64,000 nt of DNA from Torreya grandis (GCA_037957365.1 JARHVA010000006.1:11304001-11368000), one strand, 5' to 3'. Positions 11,741 through 23,160 are shown, numbered from the stretch's first letter. Numbers and translations are program-made. Notes: generated by a model not told the origin, from the letters alone.

Positions 11741-12060
11741 CTTTTGTCACCACCTATCCTCACCCCTCCTAAAGATGACCACCCCTTTTACCTATATATC
11801 TCTACCACCAACTATTCCCTAGGGGAAATGTTGGCTCACTGAGATGAACAACATAAAGAATAAGTTGTATACTACATTAGCCATATGCTTGTAGAATATG
11901 AGACTTGGTATACACACACTGAGAAACTTTGCTTAGCATTGACCTTTGTAGCCACCAAACTCCACCACTACCTTCTTAACCATAAAATCTATGTCATCAC
12001 TAATATCAACCCACTCAAATACATGCACTCTAAACCATACCAAAATTAATGTATGAATAA
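11741..12060 (+). pseudogene. RH: E1 RNase H (first, gypsy type), decayed
   Basis: Directly follows the RT thumb and connection region. It reads SPPILTPPKDDHPFYLYIS, then YSLGEMLAH, YISHMLVEYETWYTHTEKLC, LALTFVATKLHHYLLNHKIYV. This is the usual gypsy RNase H core that would degrade the RNA strand in hybrids. Stops interrupt it at several points. Confidence 0.75.
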
Positions 12061-12254
12061 GTGTCTTATGGTCCTAGTTGAATTTGACCTTGAATTCCTC
12101 TAGTAAAAATTGATTAAAGGTTAAGTCATTGTTGATTAATTGGCTAAAGCTCCTTTGGTAAATAACCAACCACCTCCTCCTACCTTTTTAAACGAGTCTA
12201 TCGTGACTCTTTTTCAAGAAGATGACATAACCTACCAAATGACCATGTTCTTCA

Positions 12255-12560
12255 ATGGCTTGAAATTCTAACAAGGAGGGGGTGCCAAATTTATTATCAT
12301 TCCTATTGATGGTGAACCCCTTCCTCTCTCCTTCAAACTTGACTTTGAATGCACCAATAATATAGTTGAGTATGAATCCCTAGTGATAGGTCTCCAAACT
12401 AATCAAAGCTTCAAAATTAAGACAATCTATGTCTTTGGTGATTCTCAACTTGTGGTCAACTAGGTCAATGGATCATATCAATGTAAAAATGATGTCTTGA
12501 TAAAGTATAAACTTTTAGTTGACAAACTCTTAAAATCATTTGAATAATCCATTCCTTGAT
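12255..12560 (+). pseudogene. aRH: E1 second, archaeal-type RNase H, decayed
   Basis: A second RNase H fold between the first RNase H and integrase reads GGAKFIIIPIDGEPLPLSFK, CTNNIVEYESLVIGLQ and VFGDSQLVVN. The E of VEYESL and the D of GDSQLVVN correspond to catalytic acids of plant/archaeal RNase HI. Tandem RNase H domains are known as a mark of the Tat lineage, which is the main reason for that assignment. Confidence 0.8.
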
Positions 12561-12839
12561 CTACCAATAAATTTGTAGATACAATGGCCTGCTTTACTTC
12601 TCAGATCCCTTCTTACCCTTCCAATTCCAAAATATTTGTCACCATTCATCATTTTACCACACCCTCTTATGTCCAGTCCAACTTCCCTACCATTTTTAAA
12701 GTATAGGAATCCCCATCTGACATTTGATATGACCAAACTTTCAACTACCTCAACCTAGGCATTGTTCCTCCCAACCTCTCTAGGAATACTCGAAGAGATT
12801 TTATTTAGAGTACCTCTCATTACACCATACTAGGGGGAA

Positions 12840-13980
12840 TCCTTTACAAACATGGTTTTGATAGTCTCCTTCTTCGTTACCTACGTAGCTATGAAGATTC
12901 ACATGCCATCAAAGAAACACATGATGGGATATATGGGGGATACTTTAGCAGCCTAGTGGTCACTAAATGTATCCTTTATCTTGACTACTATTGGCCCACC
13001 CTCAACCAAGACTATTTTGATTATGTAAAAAAGTTTGTTAAATGTCAACAACATGTTAATTTACATCATGCACCATCAAATATCCTCTAAGTATCTAAGG
13101 ACTTTTGGTCTTTCTCTCAATGGGGGCTTGATCTCATTGGGAAAATTAACCCCCATTATTTGTAGTGGCATAACTCCATCATCATAGCCACTGAATACTT
13201 CACCAAGTGGGTGGAAGTTATTCCTCTAATCTCTACCAAAGCAAAAAATATTGTTGACTTTATCAACCACCATATCATCTACCACTTTGGTGTTCTTAAT
13301 AAGATCATCACCGATAATGGTAAATCCTTCAAGAATAAGCAAGTCCAAGGTTTATGTGATGCATTTAGCATCGATTTAAGATTTTCCTCACCTTACCAAC
13401 CATAATCAAATAGACAAGCCGAATCCTATAATAAGACACTACAAAAATATTAACCAAAGTTGTTAATACTTCAAGTCAAGATTGGCACTTGCACATCCCA
13501 CTCACCTTATGGGCCTATCACACTAGCATTCGAACCTCCACTGGTGCTACCCCTTTCTCTCTAGTCTTTGGAGTAGAGGCAGTCTTGCTTCTTGAAGTCC
13601 AAATCCCCTCTTCACATATCTTTAAAGGAACTCATTTTTTAGGATGATTTTCATTAGTATCATTTAGCTCAACTTGACCTACTTGACGAGCTTCATTTAG
13701 CATCTCTCACCCACCTCTGTATCTATCAAAAGTGTATCACATGCATTTATAACAAGCACCTCAAGCAAAAAGAATTCAATATTATAAATATCATCTTAAA
13801 ATAAAACCAACATGTGACCAACATGGAGAAGAGTAAATGAGGCAATTTTGTTTTCAATTGGCTTGGACCCTACATCATCACCTATAAGAATGGATTAAGA
13901 GCTTATCATTTGTCCTCTCTTAAAGGCAAACCAGATTCTGAGCCTCTTAACACTTCACATATATATCTATTTTTATGTTA
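12840..13980 (+). pseudogene. INT: E1 integrase, decayed
   Basis: The N-terminal zinc domain (H2C2 type) is seen near 12910-13070 as HDGIYGGYF, YYWPTLNQDYFDYVKKF and VKCQQH. The core follows: WGLDLIGKINP carries the first Asp, KIITDNGKSFKNKQVQGLCD the second, and NRQAESYNKTLQ the Glu. The C-terminal tail at 13840-13980 (WLGPYIIT-like, then HLSSLKG) matches the E2 tail at 21783. Stops and frame changes occur throughout. Confidence 0.85.
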
Positions 13981-14450
13981 AATAAGGATCAAGCTCACAT
14001 TTTTGTCTAACTTAAGCTCATCCCTTGATTAAGATATGTTAACCTTCACCCACCTTCCTCTTCCCCTTTTGAGGACAATTGATTACAACATAGAACCATG
14101 TGATTAATCATCACTGTAGACACCGAAATTGTGTCTACCCCTTGCTCATCCTCCCCCCTTGGTCCCTTTGGTCCATCCTCCAACACAATTCCTAGCCCCC
14201 TTAATTATTAGATTAAATTATAAATCAAAATATTTTAATCTAATGGCCCCCTTTGCCACTTCACCCATGCCACCTCGGATTCCTCCCCTTGGATGCCCCC
14301 ACCTCATTCCAAGCCTTAATGACCCAAATCCCATCTTGACCCTTCCTCTCACACTCATTTAAGCCCCTCTTGACCATTTTCCCACGCCATTTGACCCTGG
14401 TAGCTTGTAAAAATGGACAGAAGGCTAAAATTAGCCTCTGTCCCCATTCT

Positions 14451-14504
14451 TCGACCGCCGATGTCGATCACTATGCGGCTGATGTCGGTGGTTCTGTCGG
14501 TGTC
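14451..14504. promoter_or_regulatory. ACCGAC-palindrome cluster 1 (E2 5' LTR)
   Basis: GCCGATGTCGAT, GCTGATGTCGGT and TGTCGGTGTC follow one another at about 20-bp steps, just upstream of a TTTAAAA box at about 14511. The core equals the DRE/CRT core (RCCGAC) bound by plant DREB/CBF factors. Binding is inference from the motif only. Confidence 0.5.
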
Positions 14505-15020
14505 AATTCCCTTTAAAACCAATTTTTTGCATCCATTGCCCCCCCATGAACGTGAACTCTTTGGCACTTGGCATTCTATCTCTCTTTCTCTCCCTCTCAC
14601 ATAGTAAACATCAACAGCTACAGGTACTTTGTAGAGATAGCTCCAGGCTTTTGGCATTGCAGGTCTATCAACAGCATCAGCAACAGGTCTTCTTCACTCC
14701 TTCAACAAGCAAAGAGATAAGTATTTTTATTGTCCTTTTCATTTTAGTGTTTCTTTTTAATTCATCTGCTAACCAGCCCACTACTCAGACTCACCCTGCC
14801 CTTCCCTAAGAGGCTAAAAGGCCTTCTCTAATCCATGTTTCCTTGTCACCTTGTCCTCTCTCTGATCTCCTATTCAGACCATACCTTTTGCCTTACAACC
14901 CTGCTCAGTCCTCCAAACAAGCTCTCTGACCTCCAAATAGGCTCTCTAACTTCCAGACAAACCTTTAGGCCATTCTACAAATCAAAAAACCCATCCAGAC
15001 CCTGTCCCAAGCCATTGCCC

Positions 15021-15119
15021 CGATCGACCTCGACCATTTCCCCTACTGACATCGATAGACTAACCGACATCAGTGACCATCCTTGACCGACATCGACAGA
15101 ACCACCGACATCGATGACT
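15021..15119. promoter_or_regulatory. ACCGAC-palindrome cluster 2 (E2 5' LTR)
   Basis: Four to five copies of (A/T)(C/G)TGACATCGA or ACCGACATC(G/A) occur in 100 bp. The same cluster in the 3' LTR at 28248-28349 is better preserved and includes ACCGACGTCGG and ACCGACATCGGTGAC. Confidence 0.55.
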
Positions 15120-15478
15120 GTGCAAAGTAGATTACTGCAAATAGGTACACATTTACTTTCATTTCTTTCATTCAGTCTTTGTCTTTTTTGTTTCTGTCAA
15201 CATTCTATTTTTTATTAGTGGATTGTCATCCTCCAAGAAGTCTTTGCACTTCTAGGACCAAGCTTTTGCTTGGCAGTCCACTTTCTAGCTATCTAACAAT
15301 TTTTGTGTTTTAGTCTCTTTCTTCTACAAGTGTCATCCTCCACAACCAAAGAGGAGTTCCTGCTATAATCTGAATCTGGTGCACAAGACCTCATTCGGGT
15401 AACATCTATCCCTAGACCATTTATCTTAGTTTCTCATTTCCTTTTGAATGTGAAATTGAAAATCGTATAGAAACATTC

Positions 15479-15495
15479 TGGCACGCCCAGTGGGA
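15479..15495 (+). other. E2 primer-binding site
   Basis: TGGCACGCCCAGTGGGA lies three bases after the LTR end and differs from the E1 site at only three or four positions. The three-base spacing is shared by E1, E3 and, on the minus strand, E4 and E6. Confidence 0.75.
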
Positions 15496-15813
15496 CCCTA
15501 GGGTCTTCCTTGGGTTATTTTTCATTTCTTTTCATATAGGTGCATTAGGTTTCTCTTTTTCACCTCTTTCTTCTATCTCTTCCAAAAGACACCATTAGCA
15601 GGATTAAAAAGAACTCTTCTTTCTTTTCTTGCATCTTAGACTAGTCAAAAGTCATACTCTTCAACCTCTTCTCACTTGTCTTCATACGAACTAACATTTC
15701 AATTTGGGCTTAAAACACATTGCATTTCATTTCTTCTTGACTGCATACTTAGTCCACATCTAGTAATTAAAAACCGCATCATGAATTAATCGTAGTCCAC
15801 TTATGTTACACAA

Positions 15814-16200
15814 CCAAATCACTTGCACAAATCAAACATCAAAACTTACCTGAGACAAGGCCCGACTGGGATTTCATCAGCTAGCAGATACCTTACCCGT
15901 CTTGGCAATCCCACTTGGACTTCACTACCAAGGGGAAAGCCCACTCTGTTCTCTGGTAGAGGATAATCTCTAGGGGAAGTATATACTGGCTAAGCGGGCC
16001 CAGCTTATCACTGGATTCATGAAGTGAGGGGAGCTTACTCTTTAGCACCAGGCCACGTACAGAACCTAACACAGACTTTGAGCACTGAAACTAACCTAAA
16101 ACCATCCATAGACTACCTCTTCTAAGACCCGTTTTACAAGCCAACCTCCCAAACACATTCTAAGGCATAAGCCAACATGATTCTAAAAGTTGATTCTTAG
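15814..16200 (+). other. conserved noncoding leader block of E2
   Basis: Aligns with E1 5281-5660 and shares the ATTCATGAAGTGAGGGGAGC core and the AAGGCATAAGCCAA end. It lacks any frame open in both copies. Being better kept than its surroundings suggests a cis-acting role such as packaging, but this is inferred. Confidence 0.65.
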
Positions 16201-16324
16201 GATTTAATGCTTAGGGTCTGCCTGTCTCCATCTATTTTTCTGCTTCAATCTGGTCTTTTGAGCTAGTGAAGACATTTTTTTCTTTCCAAAAATTTTCAAA
16301 TTCTTTGAGTTTTTGGAAAACACA

Positions 16325-16442
16325 GTCACCGACATCGGTTTTACCACCGACGTCAGCCACCTTTCTTTGCCGGCATCAGTTATCTGACCGACATCGACAG
16401 CCCTATCACCGACATCAATTTTTATACTGACGTCAATCACTG
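16325..16442. promoter_or_regulatory. ACCGAC-palindrome cluster 3 (E2 leader)
   Basis: CACCGACATCGGT, CACCGACGTCAG, GCCGGCATCAG, GACCGACATCGA, CACCGACATCAA and ACTGACGTCAAT occur in 118 bp with about 20-bp spacing. This is the densest group outside the LTRs. It lies between the conserved leader and gag. Confidence 0.55.
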
Positions 16443-16650
16443 TCCAGAATTCTTTTCCTTAAACAGCAAGCTTAAAACTTGACTTTTTTGCTATCCAACA
16501 CCCATTCTGGTTTTTTAAGACTGAAAAAACATAGTTTCTAAAACCTGAACCTTTTGCCTTGAATGGTTTTGACACAGTCAAACTAATGCTCTTCTTGACC
16601 ATGCGAGGCATTAATCACTTCCACCTTCACTATCCATAACCAGTCCTCTA

Positions 16651-19600
16651 ATGGAGTTTCATTCAAAAATTGAACAAACTCCAAACCAGCCGACCCTGAC
16701 TCAGACTCCCATTGTCCCTGAAGGGGACCAAGACTTCGAAAGATTCTTGGACCTCAATGTCAAATCCCTTCAACATTATCTCATGTGAAGCTGAACACGA
16801 GATTCCTTAGGCAACCCAATTTATGGGATGTCGACCTCCTTAGTCGAGATGACGATCACATCAATAGCGTCCACAATTCAACCTATAGACAATCAAGCCA
16901 ACACCTCGACTAATAACCCGACCATGTCCTATCTTCAAAATTTAACCTCTCTTTCTAGACCTACCTCCATGGGGGTTTCAGCACCCCCTCGACCTCAAAC
17001 TACTCAACCAAATTCTACACCCTTCCAAAACCTAGTGGTCTCTATCCCCCCTACTCTTGCACCTATCAACACAAGAGTAACTGCCTACCCTTCAACAAGT
17101 GTGGCCACCCCTCAACCACCTTTAACGGCCCCTATCCAATTTATGCCCACCAACCCCATAGCACAAGTGCCCTTGGCTTCAACATCCACCCCGATGACTA
17201 GCTACCCATATGTTGCACCTACACAAGCATAACCAACCACGTCATACGCCCCTCTCAATACCTTCCAAGCGCCTTACAACCTAGGGGGGATCCACCCACC
17301 AATTTGTCAGCTGACATAATCAAAATGCTGATGGACAAAATGTCTAGTCTAGAAACCTCTATTTTTGGTTCATGCAATACCCTCTCATATGAGCAAATTT
17401 TCAATGAACCCATTCATCTCTTCATCCCAATCAGGTCGTATCCCAGTCAGTGGAAACTTCCTAAATTCTCTCATTTCTAGAGTAAGGAAGACCCGCAACA
17501 GCACCTACGAGCATTTAGACATGCTTGTTATCTCATAGCCCATGACGATGCGTTACTTCTACGCACGTTCCCCATGTCCCTCTTTGGTGTTGCTCTTGAC
17601 TGGTATAGCTCTCTCACTAGCCATTCTCTTTTCACATTCACCTAGCTATCCCAACTCTTCTTTGACCACTTTTCTATCAATATCACCAAAAAGGTCTCAA
17701 TCACAGACCTGTATTCTATCTGGCAATTTGAGGATGAATCCATAGCCGATTTTGTTGCTCGTTGGAGAGGCCTCATCAATCAACTCTCCTTTTCTTTGCC
17801 CCAACCTGAGCTTATCAAACTTTTCTCTCAGGCCTGTGCCAAGCATATTTCCTCTACCTTGCAGGTTCAGACATTCTGCACCTTTGATGAAGCCTTCATG
17901 ATGGCCCGAAAGCTTGAAGTACGTGCCATCGAGGAGAACAAAGTCAAGTTGTAGGGTAAAAACTCCAACACCAAGTCCAATGACTCTTCCTCTAAACCTT
18001 CTTCATCTAATCCCAAATCTAAGGCATCAGCAAACGTTGTAGTCATTAGACCATCATCCTCTTCAACAACCAACCAGCCTGAGCCATCCACATCCCAAAG
18101 CATCACTCGACAATTCTAGCAAAGATATGTGCAATGACAGTATACTCCACTAGGAGAGTCATACGCATCTGTGTTGGACAAACTTGTCAAATAGGGGGTC
18201 CTCAATCTCCCCCAAATCCGATCACCTCCATAATTTGATCCCTCACATGCCATCCCTGCGTGGTATAGGGAGAATGACTTCTGCAACTATCACTGTGTTA
18301 AAGGCCATGACACGGGCAACTGCAAGACTCTTAAAAACATCATTCAAGACATGCTAGATAAGGGTGACCTCATCCTAGAAAATCCAAATGTGCCACCTAG
18401 TCAAGGCATAGACATCTTCAAATAACCCTTTCCCAACCATCCTCCTACCCAAAACAATTTTTAGACTATGACTGATGACACTCAAGAACATAACATACAC
18501 ACAGTCAATACGGTCTCGCCTCTCATCCCTGACCAACCTCTCTCACAATCTCAAGAGGTTAGTCAACCCATCAGTCCCTCACATGAGGACCAACCCTCTT
18601 CTCTTGTTAGTTCTCCATCGACTTCCCTTATATTGGAGGATGCCTCGACCATACCGACACCACCAGTCTCACTGTCCTCCTTCTTGCTTCCTATGGAGGA
18701 CTTTACCCTTCCTACTCCTCAACCGCAAGTGGAGGGCACAATCATCCCTGCCCTCTACCCTCTTGAGGAGTCTCATTCTCCAGTTTCTTCCCCACCAAGG
18801 GAAGACCCTGTCTCTCCGTCTTCTCTGACCAAAGACGAACCCATTATGACTTCATCATGCCTTGGGACCGAGACTGCTACACCAATCTCATTTTTGGCCC
18901 CACAACCATCTACATCTTCTCAAGGACCCAAGCCTCATCTGACATCTTCTCAGCCATTTTCCTAATTAGTGGAGAAACTAGGACTTCTCCCTTCAAGGAA
19001 AGTGGAGCATCAGGCATTATGGGAGTGACTCACAGCTCTTCAGCTTGCCCGTTCTGTCTCATCTCATGCCGCCAACCCTCCCATGACAAAATCTCCCAAA
19101 ACTTCCAACAAAGACCAGAATTCTATTTTTAAACCTTCAAAATCTCAGCCATCCACATCACAACCAAAACCCTCATCCACCGCATCAAAACCAATCAAGT
19201 CACTCAGTGTTCACCCCATCCCTAACCTCACTCACCCACAAGTGAAGGTAGACTTGGACCAGACCTCACCTAATAGTAGTCCTCTAACCAAACCAAAGAA
19301 GACAGCTAAACCACGGTGGCAAACTCCTCCTCCCTCATCACCATTGCCCTCTATTTTGGGCCCTCATCCTTCGACCATAATCAAAGTCCTCCCCACTCCA
19401 ACCTCTAATCAAAACAAGTTGTCTCCACTACTTCTTTTGCCTACCACAAGCCTACCCTCTCTAAAAAAGTCAGCACCTCTCATGAAGAAAGTGTCATATT
19501 TTCATGTGGCCGCACCATCAACCCAAAAGGTGGTGTGGAAGCCTCCTTCGACACCTCCTAAGCAAAAGTCACCAGCATCTCACACATCAACAAGCACGGA

Positions 19601-19850
19601 CCCCTTTGTGGGTTCATATGCCTTGATATTGCACTAACTTTTACAGAACTCTAGCATAACCCTTCTGCCTATCAAGCCCTTCCAACCCCTCGGGTCAAAG
19701 CCTTCCTAGTTCAATGATACTAAGATTTACCTATATCATCATATGCCAGGACATGATACCGAGAGTTGTTGTGCCCTCAAGGCCATCATTCACCGCTATA
19801 TGGAGAAAGACACTCTTCTTCTTGAGGACACTGTCGACTGACCTCTAACA
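16651..19850 (+). pseudogene. gag: E2 gag, decayed
   Basis: The start at ATG 16651 is supported by the shared VPEGDQDF motif some 25 codons in, as in E1. A P/T/S-rich N-terminal part runs to about 17280, where a G run causes a frame change. The capsid-like core at 17310-18000 shows EDPQQHLRAFRHACYLIAHD, FPMSLFGVALDWYSSL and ESIADFVARWRGLINQL. The first zinc-knuckle-like module at about 18280 is FCNYHCVKGHDTGNCKTL. After 1.3 kb of P/S/T-rich sequence a second module at about 19735 reads YLYHHMPGHDTESC, its first Cys lost. About eight stops are seen. This gag is much better preserved than that of E1. Confidence 0.85.
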
Positions 19851-19904
19851 CCTTCCCCTATTCCTCAAACCTCTTCATCCACATCAACATCTCATCATCA
19901 GACT

Positions 19905-20853
19905 ATGACCCCTTCATCTCCTTCACCTCCTATCTTCAAAATTAATGCCATCCACATAACCACTAGGTCACAAAAGGACAAGGCAAAAGAAAAATCTGCC
20001 ATTCCTTGGACCTATCCCTTCGTCAAGCCACCTCAACTGCCAAAACCCAAAATTTCTATCCTTGGTGCATCTCAACCCTCTTCTTCTTCTTCTTCAGGGG
20101 TAATCCATGACTCTATGTTGAAACAGCTTCACCAGACACCCATGAAGATGACCTTGTATGACCTCATCCAAAGTTCACCCCAGCATCATCAAGCTCTGAT
20201 CAGGGCCTTGCAGGCAGTGGACGACCAACTCGAGGACCCCCAACCACTCACTGCCTTGGTCCACTCATTATCCCCTATTGCCTCTATCACTTTCAGTGAT
20301 TCTGAAATTCTTACATCTAACTCAGAAGATCAGGATGCTGCTCTTTTCATCACCGCCTATGTTGATCATACCCACATTAAGTGAGTTATGATTGACGGAG
20401 GTGCCAGCATTAACATCATCTCTACTCATGCCTTTGATCAATTAGATCTCCCCAAGAATTGGGTATCAAAAATTGATGCAATCCTTCAATCCTTTAATGA
20501 CACCACTGCCACAACTATTGGCACCATCATCCTCCATATTCATGTTGGTCTGTGCACTGTCTCGGAGCTCTTCTATATCATAGAAGGAGAGTTTCAATAT
20601 AACATGTTGCTAGGCCGACCCTGGATTCGTGCCATGGCTTGTGTCCCCTCTACAATGCACCATTGTGTAAAATTTGAGCACGACGGGCAAGTCCACACCA
20701 TTCTCGCCGACCCATCACCTTTCAAAACTTGTAACATGACCTATTGGCCAAATGACGTTCTCATTCCTCTCAAGCTATCAATCTCGATGTCGCCTCCATT
20801 CATGAAAGCTTCGACCATTTCGCAAATGGTGGTCACCCTCACACCACCTCTTT
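19905..20853 (+). pseudogene. pro: E2 aspartic protease region, nearly open
   Basis: Frame is open from 19905 to 20384 (P/S-rich linker with KINAIHITTRSQKDKAKEKS), crosses one TGA that likely replaces CGA, then stays open to 20852. The active site reads VMIDGGASINIISTHAFDQL (D-G-G-A). The hydrophobic partner strand is NMLLGRPWIRAM. About 155 residues follow the stop, typical for this family. One stop and no frameshift make this the best-preserved enzyme in the window. It would cleave Gag polyprotein, yet E2 has no polymerase to accompany it. Confidence 0.85.
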
Positions 20854-21384
20854 AAGTGACAACCAAAGACCCCATGGAAGACATCTTCCAATGACTTTCA
20901 CTTGGGGAATATCACTTGCTTGCCTTAGACATGTTCCAAACTCTGCAAGAGTATGGACAGCTTCACCATAGCCCAAATTATGATCATCGAATCAGAATGG
21001 TCATTACTTATGGTCCTCCTCATCTCCAAACCAATCTCATCTATGGAGGGCTCAATCAAGCTCCTACTGACAGAAATCCTCTCTCCTTACCTCAACCATT
21101 CACATTAGACTTCTCATTTCTTGGCAACCCTGCCTTTGCACACATCTACCTTTATAGGTGTGCATGGAAGGGTTTTGGCTTTGGGCGCTATGAGCAAGGC
21201 TCCCATCAGCCCATCAAACCTCTCAATGATGACAATGCCAAGAAATGATATGGCCTGGGTTTCCAAGACCCTACTCAGGCTTTTGTAGACCTTTGCCCCG
21301 AACCCACCATCGACCAATCTCCTCTAAGCTCACCTATTCTTCCCTCTTCACCTACGGAGTCGGTGGTTTCCATCCCTCCTAGAT
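20854..21384 (+). pseudogene. E2 pol linker remnant
   Basis: Matches the E1 region after protease (TLQEYGQLHHSPNYD, TNLIYGGLNQAP). It includes a largely open stretch 20916-21246 ending AKK-stop. No enzyme domain is seen. RT should begin downstream but does not. Confidence 0.6.
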
Positions 21385-21782
21385 TTTTCCATACCTAAAT
21401 GCCATTCACTTAGAACCCTTGACCTATCAACTAGGTGGGGTACCCAGGTCTCTCCTTCTCATCTTTTCTCCATCTCATTTATCCAACCCATTAATCACCC
21501 ACACTGGGTGTTAGACATTCTTCCTACCACAAAATGAATGGGGGGAGTTTGACTTTATACCGACTATTCTAACCTCAACAAAACATCAACCAAACCTTTT
21601 AATCATGACCTCAATCAACTTTGACCAAACATTCAACTGACCATTGACCAAACCTCAACCAAATCTTGACCAAATATTGACCAAGCATCAACCCAACCTT
21701 TTAATCACGTCCTCAACCAAGGACCAACCAAGCCTCGACCAAGTATCAAACAAATAATCCAACAACACATCAACCAACTTCA
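21385..21782. other. pol-core deletion scar filled by TTGACCAA repeats
   Basis: E1 has about 3 kb of RT, RNase H and integrase here. E2 instead has about 200 bp of broken sequence and then, from 21594 to 21780, a degenerate repeat built from CAACCAAACC, TTGACCAAA and AACCTTTTAATCA, including two near-identical halves about 80 bp apart. No RT, RNase H or integrase motif is present in any frame. Confidence 0.75.
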
Positions 21783-21960
21783 TGTTTGGAAAGAAGTAAA
21801 CAAAGACAAGTTTGCTCAAATTGGCTCAGACCTTACATCATCACGCACGAGCATGGACCAGGGACTTATCAGAACCTGAGCCCTTTAATGCCTTGCATCT
21901 GTGACCATTCTATTGTTAGTCAAGTACTCGTTCACTTGACATTTAACTTGAGCTCATCCC
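21783..21960 (+). pseudogene. E2 integrase C-terminal remnant
   Basis: Reads VCSNWLRPYIITHEHGPGTY, which corresponds to the E1 stretch at 13840-13900. It resumes directly after the repeat-filled scar. This places the right deletion edge inside the integrase tail. Confidence 0.65.
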
Positions 21961-22164
21961 TTGAGCAATTCTCCATCCTCTTAATCCTCATTCCTTTCAA
22001 CCCTATTCCCCTAAACAAATCCTCTATAACCCTTTTATAAAGTATGGATGCTTTGTCCTAATAAAAGGGAGCCCTTGAACTTCTATAGTCTTGTCCATGA
22101 CTCAAAATTTTGTCAAAAATAAATCAAGATGTCAAAATATCCAAGGTCACAAAATCAAAAAGTA

Positions 22165-22294
22165 GACTGCTCCCTCGAAGGACAGCTGTACTATCATTGT
22201 TGTAGCTAATAAACTGCTCCCTCAAAGGACAGCTATTCAAAGCCCTCATATATATATAAAGCAAAAATATAGACCACTCCCTCAAAGGATGGCT
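22165..22294 (+). repeat. triplicated CTCCCTCGAAGGACAGCT motif (E2 3' region)
   Basis: Copies at 22165-22187, 22212-22234 and 22272-22294 share the 18-bp core with one to three changes. E1 has three matching copies at 28961, 29020 and 29076. The core holds TCGA/CTTTGAAG-like self-complementarity only weakly. Conservation across two separate elements argues that it mattered when they were active. Confidence 0.75.
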
Positions 22295-22332
22295 ATGACT
22301 AAATCTTGCTACCAAACAGCACTTTCTTAGAA

Positions 22333-22410
22333 GCTTCCCGCATCGATCAGCTTCACAAATGACCACAAAGCAAAATGACATCTCTATGTAGACTTCCCGC
22401 ATCGATCAGT
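22333..22410 (+). repeat. duplicated CTTCCCGCATCGATCAG motif (E2)
   Basis: AGCTTCCCGCATCGATCAGC occurs near 22333 and GACTTCCCGCATCGATCAGT near 22391. E1 has decayed forms near 29140 and 29230. The motif lies between the triplicated motif and the conserved TATA box. Confidence 0.7.
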
Positions 22411-22464
22411 CTGCTCAAAAAAAAAAAGGTCATGGACTTGACTTGTAGTTGTCTCAGGGTCTCC

Positions 22465-22472
22465 TATAAAAA
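22465..22472 (+). promoter_or_regulatory. conserved internal TATA box (E2, after pol)
   Basis: CCTATAAAAAGGGGCAA matches CCTATAAAAGGGGTAA in E1 at 29299, in the same order relative to the flanking motifs. It could drive a separate transcript from the 3' region in sense orientation. Promoter activity is inferred from sequence and conservation alone. Confidence 0.5.
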
Positions 22473-23073
22473 GGGGCAAGGTTATCTCTGCTCTAAAAAG
22501 GGTTACCCCATCCTCACCTATCATAACACCTGTTCAAGGGACTTCGAGCTCATTTTAATATCAATGTGATTCATTTACTTCTCTAACACAACCCATGGTC
22601 AACGACGTAATGTATGAATGGGGCTCTTGGTTCTAACAACCCCTATCTATGTTGTCATTCTGGTCCTTATCAATGAAAGGGTGAATATGCCTTTCACTTC
22701 CTTTACACTTTGGTCACATTCAACTACATCATTTGCCAACTCAACACTTTTTCAGACCACTCACATAGCCTATTCACACTAGTTTTTATGGACACCAATA
22801 CACATAGAAACTATGGACTACATAATTTATGTCCAGCATAAACCATTACTTGCTGAAGCATAAATCAACTCATTTCATTTTTAGCAAACATCCATCACCT
22901 AATAAGGACAGTTGCTAGGGATGAAAAGCCCCAACCAATGTTACAGAATACAACATTTGGACAAGGCTGTAACATCTTTTTCCTCATCATTTCAAGCATG
23001 TTCCCTCAGACATATTAGGACATGTTAAATCATTCTTATGACCACTCACATCAACCACTTTGTCTCTTCGCTC

Positions 23074-23160
23074 GAACTACATTGGTTTGAGGCCCTTTTA
23101 ACTAGGGCTATGTAGGTAGCACTCAGTCAACATGACGTCCTCTGAGGTTAGCTCGACCAC
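23074..23160 (+). ncRNA. structured 3' hairpin module, E2 copy a
   Basis: The outer stem is CTACAT (23077-23082) with ATGTAG (23110-23115) and the inner stem is GCCCT (23092-23096) with AGGGC (23104-23108). A 9-base bulge, TGGTTTGAG, sits on the 5' side and one T on the 3' side. It is followed by GTAGCACTCAG and a CTGAGGTTAGCTCGACC block. See copy b and the E1 copies for covarying stems. It is probably an RNA element within the 3' region, not a free ncRNA gene. Confidence 0.6.

Larger units (their letters stand above)
14115..15475 (+). repeat. E2 5' LTR
   Basis: Pairs with 27341-28701 at the same length. It starts TGTAGACACCG and ends AGAAACA, giving TG...CA ends, and the PBS is three bases further on. 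It contains two clusters of ACCGACATCGG-like motifs (14451-14504 and 15021-15119) and a weak TTTAAAA box near 14511. A CTTCTAGGACCAAG block near 15240 matches layout in the E1 LTR tail. Confidence 0.92.

Noticed and set aside
14355..14657. Minus-strand ORF in the E2 LTR, and its counterpart at 27581-27835
   Set aside because: Lies entirely in LTR sequence and is not frame-conserved between the two LTRs; shadow ORF.
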